The position numbers were made by a program, and so were the translations under genes. Of a stretch of DNA of 64,000 nt, positions 10,391-22,037 are shown in pieces. This stretch comes from Erythroxylum novogranatense (taxonomy: Eukaryota; Streptophyta; Magnoliopsida; Malpighiales; Erythroxylaceae): positions 4,341,001-4,405,000 of the forward strand of contig CM057229.1 in the NCBI GenBank assembly GCA_029891385.1, read 5' to 3'. Every line of letters begins with the position of its first letter. The stretch's first letter is position 1. The notes under the pieces were generated by a model, which saw nothing but the letters and a program-made list of their open reading frames with translations, was not told the origin of the DNA and ran no database searches.

Positions 10391-12166
10391 ATCAGAGCCA
10401 CTTGTGTCGTATATAACGAAGAAACCATGACTAGGTCGGAGCTGTCTATAGCTTGTAACGATGATGCATGTTGATTGAGTGAATTTCGAATTCAGTATAG
10501 AGATCATGTTTTCGAAATTTTCTTGCCCAGATATGTTCACAAGATGTTGTTGTATATTTCTGTGGAAGCTTGGAATTTATCAATTTGATTTGATATGGTT
10601 TTGCTAATTTATTCCCTAATGTTTTGGTTGCTGTCTTTGTACACATTCATTGGACAGGCATGTTTATAAATTCTAGAATAAATTGTAGAAAATTTTGTTT
10701 TCGGATTTGCTTTCACCAACATGTCTCTAAGATGTTTTTTAATGTCTATGAGAAAAGAAAAATGTTTTTAAGGTGATTTACTATTTATTTGAGAATTTAT
10801 TGTGTGCTGATGGGAATAACTGTGTTGAGGAACACAGATTCTACATTGGCTTAGTTGCTGAGGTTGAATGAGTTTTTGATGGAAATAAATCCTGAAAACA
10901 TTCATGGAGCATGTTGTGAACATATAGTAACCCCTGTAATTTTATCATAATTTATTGAAATTTTTTTAATGAGTTTTTCAAGCAAAACACAGAGCTTGGA
11001 AGTTTTGAGAAAGTTGCTGGAGCTGTTTTGTTTGGAATGATAAATTGTGTAGATTTCAGTTCCAATGCCTTGGATCATTTTTAATGTGATTGAAAATGTG
11101 TTACATTGATGTTGCATGCTTGCCAAACTGATTATCTTGAAATTAGGTTTCCAAACAATTTTCGGATGTCAAATGTGTCTCATTAGCGTCTCGTTAGTAT
11201 ATTCCCTTATCTTGATTGTTTTGGCCGTCACAAATTTTGTGACTAGTGCCGAAGTAGTCTTGATAAAGTGTAGACTACCTATAGATACTTAGGGTGATAG
11301 TTTGATATTTGCAAAATTATTTGGAAATCTAAATGAATAAGAGTGTATTCATCGATTTCAAGTTTTCCATGTATAGTTTGACTATATATGGTAAGCAACA
11401 ATGAAAGTGTTTCATTTGTACATCAAGGTAAAGTGTATAAGACTTGGTGTTGTGAATTTGAACTACACGGATTGAGAAATTAGCCGATTAGATAGCAATT
11501 CCACACGGATAAGTCGACTTACACAATGAACAAGTCGACTTGTCCGTGCACTGTAGACGCACAAGTCGACTTGCACAATGTTACAAGTCGACTTGTTCGT
11601 GCACAGATACATAAGTCGACTTACACTTGCATAAGTCGACTTATACAGAGGCATAAGTCGACTTATACATACACAAGTCGACTTACAACATGCATAGGTG
11701 GGATGATGGATGATTTTAGGTATAGATTCAATGTGATTGATGAATTGCCCTAAATCATTCCATATAGTCATGGTGACTATAATCCTATAGCTTGGAGGAG
11801 AAGAAGATGAGACCTGAAAACCCTCACACATCATATAAAAACTAACGCCTTCCGTTAATATGGGGAAAACCAGAGTTCTTATAGAGTTGGGTTGTTGGGT
11901 AAACCCAAGCTCGCTCTATACGGATATGTTCGAACCATGAAAATAAGTTTTTCGGATTAATGGGTCGGTTTTCACTAGAAGCGTTGATTTGTTGAGTAAA
12001 CTCAAGGTCAACGTGGACAGAGGCGAAATTGGGTAGTGTACATCAGATGTACGCGCATCAAGAGTTGATAACCCAATGTGTGTGCATACAACACGAGTTG
12101 ATAGCACTAGTCGATAGTTGCATCTATAAATCAAGTGGTATGATCGATACCTGTCGATAGATCTAA
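10391..12166 (+). mobile_element. Ty1/copia leader, left part (truncated primer-binding site onward)
   Basis: The first bases, ATCAGAGCCAC, equal the end of the common copia primer site TGGTATCAGAGCC. The missing TGGT and the copia 5' LTR must lie left of LARD-1, beyond the window. The leader continues across the nested array: the TCTAA at 12162-12166 is repeated at 31271-31275, and copia sequence resumes there. The region has no ORF of note. It is rich in short palindromes: eight AAGTCGACTT copies at 11511-11684, TTGGGTAAACCCAA at 11895-11908, TTGAGTAAACTCAA at 11992-12005 and GTACATCAGATGTAC at 12038-12052. Leader plus its right part is about 2 kb, long for a copia element. Confidence 0.7.
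11511..11684. repeat. Array of eight AAGTCGACTT palindromes
   Basis: Copies start at 11511, 11532, 11563, 11585, 11613, 11633, 11655 and 11675. Spacings are 21, 31, 22, 28, 20, 22 and 20 bp, so mostly about two helical turns. In seven of eight copies the next base pair outward also keeps symmetry, either T...A or C...G, so the flanks co-vary. Copies 2 and 4 extend to ACAAGTCGACTTGT, and copies 6 and 7 to ATAAGTCGACTTAT. The linkers differ from each other. The array lies between the copia primer site and gag. Confidence 0.95.
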
Positions 12167-15100
12167 TGTTGGGACCCGATCTGGGAACCGGATCCCAACC
12201 GGAAAAGCAGAACGAATGACGGAATCAATGGAAACGGAAGCGAAAGGAGAGAGAAATTTCGGATCGAAATTTCGAATCAAAAACACAATGCGGAAGCCAA
12301 TAGCAAAAATAAACTCAAATCACAACGTAATCAGAAGCAAAGCAAATGCGAATCGAATATAAAATCGAAACGGAAGTAAATCGAAATGAATCGAATACGA
12401 AAGCGAACTGACTGAAGCGGAATCAAAGCAGAAACAAAGCGAATGCTAAAACAAACACTTAACTAAACAGATTCGACATCCGACAACAATTTTCAAAGGA
12501 AACGATCGACTGAACATAATCGCGTTGGGAATCCTAAGACGTTCCAAAATCCGTTATGAATTTTTTTTCTTTCTTATTCTCATTTCTTACATCAATCACA
12601 TCCATATAATTTCCCATAGGAAAATTCATTCTTAAACCCAAAACTCAACAATCATACAAATTCTTATTTATCCATACAAATCTCAAATTCTATTTTTTTA
12701 TCCCAATTTTTATCGAAATTTGGCAAGATAACTTGCCTTTTTCCTAACCCAAACTCGCAAGGTAAAGAAATACACTTCTAAATGCCAAGCAGATCTCGAA
12801 TCATCGGACTCTCCGTCCGGAATCCAAACACCAAAGAAAACGCAAACCTAAATCTAATACTTCCATAATTCTCAATTCAATACCAAACTCGTAATTCAAT
12901 CAAATTCCCAAATCAATCATACATATATATTCCCAAATTATCCATAATTTCATATACAAATTTCACAATCATTCACAATTCTCAACTTTATACACAAATA
13001 CATTTTCCCCAACTTATCTAAAGTTATAAACATACTCATACTCAAGATCCAAATTACTCAAAAGCTAACGATTCAAAAGTCTAAACCGACGTCTTCACAT
13101 TCTTTCATCCGATCTCACCTTTCAAACACGGAGATGAGGATGAAAGAGGGGTGATTCTAAGCTCGTGGATAACACATTTATAAATCGATAAATAAGCGGA
13201 AATCATTTTCACAAGCTTTTTTGCCAAAAGGGCTAATTTTTCAAACTTTATAATTTTTCAAACAATTTCCTCAAACACTTTTCATATTTTCAAACTTTTC
13301 ATAGTCATCTCACTTTTCTTATTTTTTCTTCAAAATTCTCGAATTTTCATAAATATGTATGCAACATCTGAAACAAAATTGAAAACACATAGCATATCGA
13401 ATGGTATGGCTAGTCCAAATAGAGCGTCTTTGCAGTCCGCATAGCGGTCCCTGTGCGATCGGAATGTAACGTATTACACTTTTCCGCATAGCGGTCCGAT
13501 TGTAGTAAAGTGAAGGAGTCCGAAATCGAGCTTCGTGCCACTAGCGGGCAGCCTGGAGAAGGCTATACACATAGAGACAAATACGACTCACAAAGGACCT
13601 AACAAACCCACATAACACATATCGAAAACGGAAATTCAAATTGCTCAAGGCACTTTCCAAAATTTTACTTTTCTAACATAAATTCATCAACCTAAAACAA
13701 TCTCACAAATTCTCACATATCACATAATTCAATTAATTCAATCAATCAATAATTGCAACAATATGCATAATTATCAATGCGTACACAACAATGCATTTTC
13801 GAAATTTCTATCAATTTATCAAATCGCTTATAATAATTTTTCAGAAACCCGAAATCAAAATTTCAAACTTTTAATCAATTCTTATTTTCAAACATTTACA
13901 AACAATAATTTATCAAAATCCAAACTTTTGCTTTCTTTCAATTTTTTTCAAGATTAAGTATTAAGCTTACAAATCAAAATATAAATATGCTACCCACCTC
14001 GAAATGATGCCAGAAGCTTGTCCCAAGCTTCAATTTGATCCTTGCTTCTTTCCTTCTTTCAATTAAAAATGACCTAAGCCATAATAACCCAAATTCACAT
14101 CATAAATTTGCATAATTCTCAAAATTAACTATCGAAAATTCATAATTATCATATTTCCAAGCTATTTCAATCTCCAATTTTGAAAATCCCCAATTTTCAA
14201 AATTGGCCTAAACCAATACACCCAAATTCAATCTCATAAATAACTTAATTTTTAAAATTAATCTCACAATTCATCAATTCACATTAATTCCAAGACATCT
14301 AAATCCTCAATTTCAAAAATCCCCAAATTTTACTATTCATCATCTTCCTCACTAAGCTTTCTCTCTCTAAAATATTCCATAACCAAAATTAAACATAACC
14401 ATAGTCTAATCTCTGCAAATAATCATAGAAAACTTCAATTCATAACCATATTAAGCTAAATCAACCAATAACTCATCAAAATTCAAACATAAAAATTTTC
14501 TCTCTCTTACCTTCTCTCTCAAAGTTTCGGATTTAAGCTCCAAAGATAAGCTTTCCTTTCCTTCCATAAGTTTCCTCTTGAAACTACTTCAAAACAAGCA
14601 TGAAATCTCCAAAAAAAAAAATCAAACTCTCTAAGTTTTTCTCCTTCTCCACCGTCGACCTTCATCTTCTCCATTCTTCTTCTTATTCTTTCTTTTCTTC
14701 TTGAATAATCGAGAATCTCCTTCTTAAAAATGACAATTTCATCTTCTTATCTGCCATGTCATTTAAAATTGATGAAAAGACTAAAATGCCCTTGACTTTA
14801 CTTTATGCCATTCTCATATGCGGTTTGATTCGCACTATCAATTTGAAGAAATTTGTCAAAACTTCCTTCTCAAGAAATGTTCCTCTCACTCATACGAATC
14901 CAACGCCACTGACCGCGCTCAATTCCGAGCACTACATCAAAAGTTATGTCTTGAAATAAATGCGGGAAAATCCATATTCTAACACATTTCTTATGTACGA
15001 TTATTTCAGTCCCAAAATTCACATTCTTAATCCCAGGATTGAAACTCAATGTCTTCATAACAATTGTATCCTTATGTCTCTAGTTAATTCAAAACAAGAA

Positions 15101-16476
15101 TCGTCTCATTTCGATTCCCAGATCAAAAGTTATACTCAAATTACTCACAGGTGTTCCCAATCCAAAAATTAAACCCTAATCCGAACTTAAATTCAGAAAT
15201 TAAAAGTCTTAGGGGCACAATTGACATTTCATGTATTCATATGATTTGTAGCCCTTGACTTATCTTTATTCGCCTCAAGAATCGCTTCAATCGGATCTCT
15301 ACGGATCCCGAATTTCACAAAACTCTTGAATCATGCTCGGAAAATTTCCCGACTCACTTTGATTAAATTAATCACCATTAATTTAATCTCAAAAGTTCAC
15401 AAATTTCTTATAAAATGAAATTCATTGTCTTAGGAATCCAACATAAAAGAATCAACTCAATCGGATGTCGGACGGAAAAGATATAAGCAAAATAGTGAAT
15501 AAAGGTCGAATTTGTGAAAGGAAACTAACAAAGGAGTCAAAACGGCGCCGTATTGAAGAAACAAAAACGGCGTCGTTCCAAGCAGAAACGCCCGCGTTTG
15601 GGCGAGGCGAAGACGCGATCATACTGGCGGCATCGCGTCGCCTAGCGACAAAAGAATGCTCGCCATCGCTATGGCGATGCGAGTCGCCAGAATAGCGACG
15701 GCAATTGGACATTCGCCATCGCTATGGCGATACGCGTCGCCGTAGCGACGGCGAATGGACGCTCGCCATCGCTATGGCGATATGCGTCGCCCTAGTGACG
15801 GGGATAAATCATTTTCCTCCTTTTTTTTTTCATCTAAACTTCCAAAATTCATAATTCTCAATCCCGAACTCCAATTTTGACAAACTTAGTCTCTATAGAA
15901 AGCTTAAGAGAAGCTCTACATCTTTCACGAAGGACATAAAACTCAATTCAACTCCTACGGGAGTCCATTTTCCGGTCAAAGATACTATCCTCTATACAAA
16001 CTTGTAAAAATCATAACTTATTATTAGAGATCGAAAAATTGCATACTTTATATCGAAATAAAGATCAAAACAAATCCTTCAATTTTCATGAAGAACATCA
16101 AAGCTCAATTAACCTCTAACTAGGTTAATTTCTCAGTCAAAGTTTCAACCATAATAAAAGTCAAACCCGATCAAACATAAACTTTGGTGATCATAACTTT
16201 CACTCCCGATATCGAAAAATTGCAAACTTTATGGCTACTGAAAGCTCTTAACATAACCTACAAGTTTCAGAAGACCATTTTATCAAATTTTGCCTAAATC
16301 CTAAGTCAACTCTCAAAGTCAAACATTCTCTCTCCAAAAGTCAAACTTTCTAAATCCTTCAAATTTTCACACTTTTTCTTTCTAATTCTTGCTATTTAGC
16401 TTCATTTCAGTCAACTCATCCACTTGACCATTCATATTACTAACTCAAATTGTCACTCAAGGTTCGGGGTCCAACA
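12167..16476 (-). mobile_element. Array LTR 1, 4310 bp
   Basis: TG...CA ends are present. The LTR is AT-rich except for a GC-rich patch at about 15540-15800 with roughly 50-bp repeats. On the minus strand a donor-like AAG then GTAAGAGAG lies near 14510, after a purine-rich leader-like stretch, which suggests a transcribed exon there. Three diverged copies of a motif starting near TCATAA lie at about 15849, 16011 and 16191. It differs from the other three LTRs mainly by short changes at CG/CTG/CAG spots. No coding gene is supported: the ORFs in it are short and occur because the copies are near identical. Confidence 0.9.
15540..15803. repeat. GC-rich minisatellite in LTR 1
   Basis: Units begin CGCCATCGCTATGGCGAT at 15661, 15714 and 15764, with a partial unit before them. 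The complete second unit is 50 bp. Each unit holds two inverted repeats: CGCCAT/ATGGCG around CGCT, and GTCGC/GCGAC around a 4-base loop. It stands out sharply from the AT-rich surroundings. Just upstream, two short copies of an ACGGCG-C/T-CGT motif lie at about 15541 and 15569. Confidence 0.85.
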
Positions 16477-17109
16477 TTTCTCCCCCTCTTAAAAGAATTT
16501 CGTCCTCGAAATTCACTCTTACTTAAACTCCAAGTAACTCATTCTTGCATAAATTTCTTTCTAAACAATGATCATCAAGCACTTTCTTACTAATTTCTTT
16601 CCACAACTCATAATCAATTTCTTTTTCATCACTTTTTACTCTTCATACATATTCTCAATCTCTTCAAAATTTTCACTTCCTTAAATCATATATCACTCAT
16701 ATCATATCAAAACACTATATCTATAACTCATTATTTCTTCATATATGGGCACAAATTAATGGTCCATTTCTTAAGGAACCCTAATATGGTTTAATCATCA
16801 TTATGTCATCATTCTTTCATCTATATCAATTCATCACAATTTCTCAAGAAGTTCTAATCTTAATTTCCTCAACACATTCAAAATCAAACATATTCTTAAC
16901 ACTCAAATCAAACCAATCATTTGAATTAGTCAAATAGTCATGCACATCAATTTCAAATTCCTAAAGACCATCATATTTCTTTCATCAAAATCAAATGACC
17001 ACCTAGCACACTCTCACAAATTCACTTTTATCTTTACAAACTCGTATCAATTCCTTATTCATACTCATACGCCCAAGTAAGATCATATTATCGGGCTCGA
17101 TACTATAAA
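16477..17109 (-). mobile_element. Array internal domain 1, 633 bp, non-coding
   Basis: The left end, TTTCTCCCCCTCTT at 16477-16490, is the minus-strand purine tract. The right end carries a damaged primer site (GGGCTCGATACTA near 17094-17106). Between them no gag or pol motif is visible. With 4.3 kb LTRs and a 0.6 kb centre, the element keeps only the signals needed for priming and must be mobilised by another element's proteins. Confidence 0.85.
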
Positions 17110-20100
17110 TGTTGGGACCCGATCCGGGAACGGATCCCAACCGAAAAGCGAATCTAATGACGGAATCAATGGAAGCAGGCGAAAGGAGACGAAATTTCAG
17201 ATCGAAATTTGAATCGAAACACAATGCGAAGCCAATAGCAAAATAAACTCAAATCACAACGTAATTAGAAGCAAAGCAAATGCGAATCGAATATAAAATC
17301 GAAGCGAGTAAATCGAAATGAATCGAATCGAAGCGAACCTGACCAAGCGGAATCAAAGCGAAGCAAAGCTTAATGCTAAAACAAACACTTAACTAAACAG
17401 ATTCGACATCCAAACAACAATTTTCAAAAGAAACGATCGATTGAACATAATCGCGTTGGGAATCCTAAGACGTTCCAAAATCCGTTATGAATTTTTTTTT
17501 CTTTCTTATTCTCATTTCTTACATCAATCACATCCATATAATTTCCCATAGGAAAATTCATTCTTAAACCCAAAACTCAACAATCATACAAATTCTTATT
17601 TATCCATACAAATCTCAAATTCTATTTTTTTATCCCAATTTTTATCGAATTTCTAAAGATAACTACGCTTTTTTCCTAACCCAAACTCGCGAGGGTAAAG
17701 AAATACACTTCTAAATGCCAAACAGATCTCAGAATCATCGGACTCTCCCGTCCGGAATCCAAACACCAGCAAAACGCAAACCTAAATCTAATACTTCCAT
17801 AATTCTCAATTCAATACCAAACTCAGAATTCAATCAAATTCCCAAATCAATCATACATATATATTCCCAAATTATCCATAATTTCATATACAAATTTCAC
17901 AATCATTCACAATTCTCAACTTTATACACAAATACATTTTTCCCCAACTTATCTAAAGTTATAAACATACTCATACTCAAGATCCAAATTACTCAAAAGC
18001 TAACGTATTCAAAAGTCGAAACTGACGTCTTCACATTCTTTCATCCGATCTCCTGCTCGAAACCTGGAGATGAGGATGAAAGGGGGGGTGAGCTCGGAAG
18101 CTCGTGGATAACACATTTATAAATCGATAAATAAGCGGAAATCATTTTTCACAAGCTTTTTGCCAAAAGGGCTAATTTTTCAAACTTTATAATTTTTCAA
18201 ACAATTTCCTCAAACACTTTTTCATATTTTCAAACTTTTCATAGTCATCTCACTTTTTCTTATTTTTTTCTTCAAAAATTCTCGAATTTTCATAAATATG
18301 TATGCAACATACAGAAACAAAATTGAAAACGCATAGCATATCAGAATGGTATGGCTAGGTCCAACAGAGCGTCGCATAGCCCCAAGATAGCGGTCCCATG
18401 CGATCAGGAATGAAACGTACTACACTTTCCCGCATAGCGGTCCAGTGTAGCCGTGAAGGAGTCCGAAATCGGAGCTCCGTGCCACTAGCGGGCAGCCTGG
18501 AGAAGGCTATACACATAGAGACAGCGCTGACTCACAAAGGACCTAACAAACCCACATAACACATATCGAAAACGGAAATTCAAATTGCCCGAAGGCACTT
18601 TCCAAAATTTTACTTTTCTAACATAAATTCATCAACCTAAAACAATCTCACAAATTCTCACATATCACATAATTCAATTAATTCAATCAATCAATAATTG
18701 CAACAATATGCATAATTATCAATGCGTACACAACAATGCATTTTCAGAAATTTCTATCAATTTATCAAATCGGCTTATAATAATTTTTCAGAAAACCTTC
18801 GGAAATCAAAATTTCAAACTTTTAATCAATTCTTATTTTCAAACATTTACAAACAATAATTTATCAAAATCCAAACTTTTGCTTTCTTTCAATTTTTTTT
18901 TCAAGATTCGTATTAAGCTTACAAATCAAAATATAAATATGCTACCCACCTCGAAATGATGCCAGAAGCTTGTCCCAAGCTTCAATTTGATCCTTGCTTC
19001 TTTCCTTCTTTCAATTAAAAATGACCTAAGCCATAATCACCCAAATTCACATCATAAATTTGTATAATTCTCAAAATTAACTATCGGAAATTCATAATTA
19101 TCATATTTCCAAGCTATTTCAATCTCCAATTTTGAAAATCCCCAATTTTCAAAATTGGCCTAAACCAATACACTCAAATTCAATCTCATAAATAACTTAA
19201 TTTTCAAAATTAATCTCACAATTCATCAATTCACATTAATTCCAAGACATCTAAATCCTCAATTTCAAAATCCCCAAATTTTACTATTCATCATCTTCCT
19301 CACTAAGCTTTCTCTCTAAAATATTCCATAACCAAAATTAAACATAACCATAGTCTAATCTCTGCAAATAATCATAGAAAACTTCAATTCATAACCATAT
19401 TAAGCTAAATCAACCAATAACTCATCAAAATTCAAACATAAAATTTTTCTCTCTTACCTTCTCTCTCAAAGTTTGGATTTAAGCTCCAAAGATAAGCTTT
19501 CCTTTCCTTCCATAAGTTTCCTCTTGAAACTACTTCAAAACAAGCATGAAATCTCCAAAAAAAAAAATCAAACTCTCTAAGTTTTTCTCCTTCTCCACCG
19601 TCGACCTTCATCTTCTCCATTCTTCTTCTTATTCTTTCTTTTCTTCTTGAATAATCGAGAATCTCCTTCTTAAAAACGACAATTTCATCTTCTTATCTGC
19701 CATGTCATTTAAAATTGATGAAAAGACTAAAATGCCCTTGACTTTACTTTATGCCATTCTCATATGCGGTTTGATTCGCACTATCAATTTGAAGAAATTT
19801 GTCAAAACTTCCTTCTAGAAATGTTCCTCTCACTCATACGAATCCAACGCCACTGACCGCGCTCAATTCCGAGCACTACATCAAAAGTTATGTAAGTAAA
19901 GCAAAGGGAAAATCCATATTCTAACACATTTCTTATGTACGATTATTTCATCCCAAAATTCACATTCTTAATCCCAGGATTGAAACTCAATGTCTTCATA
20001 ACAATTGTATCCTTATGTCTCTAGTTAATTCAAAACAAGAATCGTCTCATTTCGATTCCCGGATCAAAAGTTATACTCAAATTACTCACAGTGTTCCCAA

Positions 20101-21407
20101 TCCAAAATTAAACCCTAATCCGAACTTAAATTCAGAAATTAAAAGTCTTAGGGGCACAATTGACATTTCATGTATTCATATGATTTGTAGCCCTTGACTT
20201 ATCTTTATTTCGCCTCAAGAATCGCTTCAATCGGATCTCTACAGATCCGAATTTCACAAAACATCTTGAATCATGCTCGGAAAATTTCCCGACTCACTTT
20301 GATTAAATTAATCACCATTAATTTAATCTCAAAAGTTCTAAATTTCTTATAAATGAAATTCATTGTCTTAGGAATCCAACGCAAAAAGAATCAACTCAAT
20401 CGGATGTCGGACGAAAAGATATAAGCAAAATAGTGAATAAAGGTCGAATTTGTGAAAGGAAACTAACAAAGGAGTCAAGCAGGCCAGTATTGAAGAAACA
20501 AAACGGCGTCGTTCAAGCAGAAACGCGTTTGGTAGGCGAAGACGCTGTCGCCATGGCGACAGCGTCGCCCTAGCGACGAGTCGAATGCTTGCCATCGCTA
20601 TGGCGATGCGAGTCGCCGTAGCGACGGCGGCTGGACATTCGCCATCGCTATGGCGATACGCGTCGCCGTAGCGACGGCGAATGGACGCTCGCCATCGCTA
20701 TGGCGATACGCGTCGCCCTAGTGACGGGGATAAATCATTTTCCTCCTTTTTTTTTTTCATCTAAACTTCCAAAATTCATAATTCTCAATCCCGAACTCCA
20801 ATTTTGACAAACTTAGTCTCTATAGAAAGCTTAAGAGAAGCTCTACATCTTTCACGAAGGACATAAAACTCAATTCAACTCCTACGGGAGTCCATTTTCC
20901 GGTCAAAGATACTATCCTCTATACAAACTTGTAAAAATCATAACTTATTATTCCGAGATCGAAAAATTGCATACTTTATATCGAAATAAAGATCAAAACA
21001 AATCCTTCAATTTTCATGAAGAACATCAAAGCTCAATTAACCTCTAACTAGGTTAATTTCTCAGTCAAAGTTTCAACCATAATAAAAGTCAAACCCGATC
21101 AAACATAAACTTTGAGTGATCATAACTTTCACTCCCGATATCGAAAAATTGCAAACTTTATGGCTACAGAAAGCTCTTAACATAACCTACAAGTTTCCAG
21201 AAGACCATTTTATCAAATTTTGCCTAAATCCTAAGTCAACTCTCAAAGTCAAACATTCTCTCTCCAAAAAGTCAAACTTTCTAAATCCTTCAAATTTTCA
21301 CACTTTTTCTTTCTAATTCTTGCTATTTAGCTTCATTTCAGTCAACTCATCCACTTGACCATTCATATTACTAAATCAAATTGTCACTCAAGGTTCGGGG
21401 TCCAACA
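17110..21407 (-). mobile_element. Array LTR 2, 4298 bp
   Basis: Same ends and order of landmarks as LTR 1. Its first 300 bases show many one- or two-base losses against LTR 1 and LTR 4 around CG and CAG steps, for example 17126-17180 against 26979-27035, while the AT-rich parts are almost unchanged. A 62-codon minus-strand ORF at 19432-19620 lies in the presumed leader exon and ends near a splice-donor-like site. It could be an upstream ORF but nothing supports a function. Confidence 0.9.
20470..20729. repeat. GC-rich minisatellite in LTR 2
   Basis: Same roughly 50-bp units as in LTR 1, with units starting near 20591, 20640 and 20690. Here the first unit is 50 bp long rather than 53. The preceding ACGGCG motif is altered, reading AGCAGGCCAGT-like near 20476. 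Confidence 0.82.
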
Positions 21408-22037
21408 TTTCTCCCCCTCTTAAAAGAATTTCGTCCTCGAAATTCACTCTTACTTAAACTCCAAGTAACTCATTCTTGCATAAATTTCTTTCTAAACAAT
21501 GATCATCAAGCACTTTCTTACTAATTTCTTTCCACAACTCATAATCAATTTCTTTTTCATCACTTTTACTCTTCATACATATTCTCAATCTCTTCAAAAT
21601 TTTCACTTCCTTAAATCATATATCACTCATATCATATCAAAACACTATATCTATAACTCATTATTTCTTCATATATGGGCACAAATTAATGGTCCATTTC
21701 TTAAGGAACCCTAATATGGTTTAATCATCATTATGTCATCATTCTTTCATCTATATCAATTCATCACAATTTCTCAAGAAGTTCTAATCTTAATTTCCTC
21801 AACACATTAGAAAATCAAACATATTCTTAACACTCAAATCAAACCAATCATTTGAATTCGTCAAATAGTCATGCACATCAATTTCAAATTCCTAAAGGCC
21901 ATCATATTTCTTTCATCAAAATCAAATGACCACCTAGCACACTCTCACAAATTCACTTTTATCTTTACAAACTCGTATCAATTCCTTATTCATACTCATA
22001 CCAAGTAAGATCATATTCTTGGGCTCGATACCATAAA
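21408..22037 (-). mobile_element. Array internal domain 2, 630 bp, non-coding
   Basis: Purine tract at 21408-21421 (minus) and primer-site remnant GGGCTCGATACCA at 22021-22033, lacking the TG of CTCTGATACCA. Otherwise near identical to internal domains 1 and 3. No coding content. Confidence 0.85.

Noticed and set aside
11511..11684. CRISPR-like look of regularly spaced repeats
   Set aside because: Repeats are 10-14 bp palindromes with linkers of about 6-20 bp, in a plant retrotransposon leader, with no cas genes.
11463..11834. 123-codon minus-strand and 75-codon plus-strand ORFs across the palindrome array
   Set aside because: The repeated residues (KST, SRL and similar) come from the AAGTCGACTT words. 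Both strands are open for the same reason.
15452..15712. ORFs on both strands over the GC-rich minisatellite, recurring at 20368, 25264-25559 and 30206-30584
   Set aside because: They differ in length and frame between copies because of small indels, are opposed on the two strands, and follow the repeat. They are shadows of the minisatellite.
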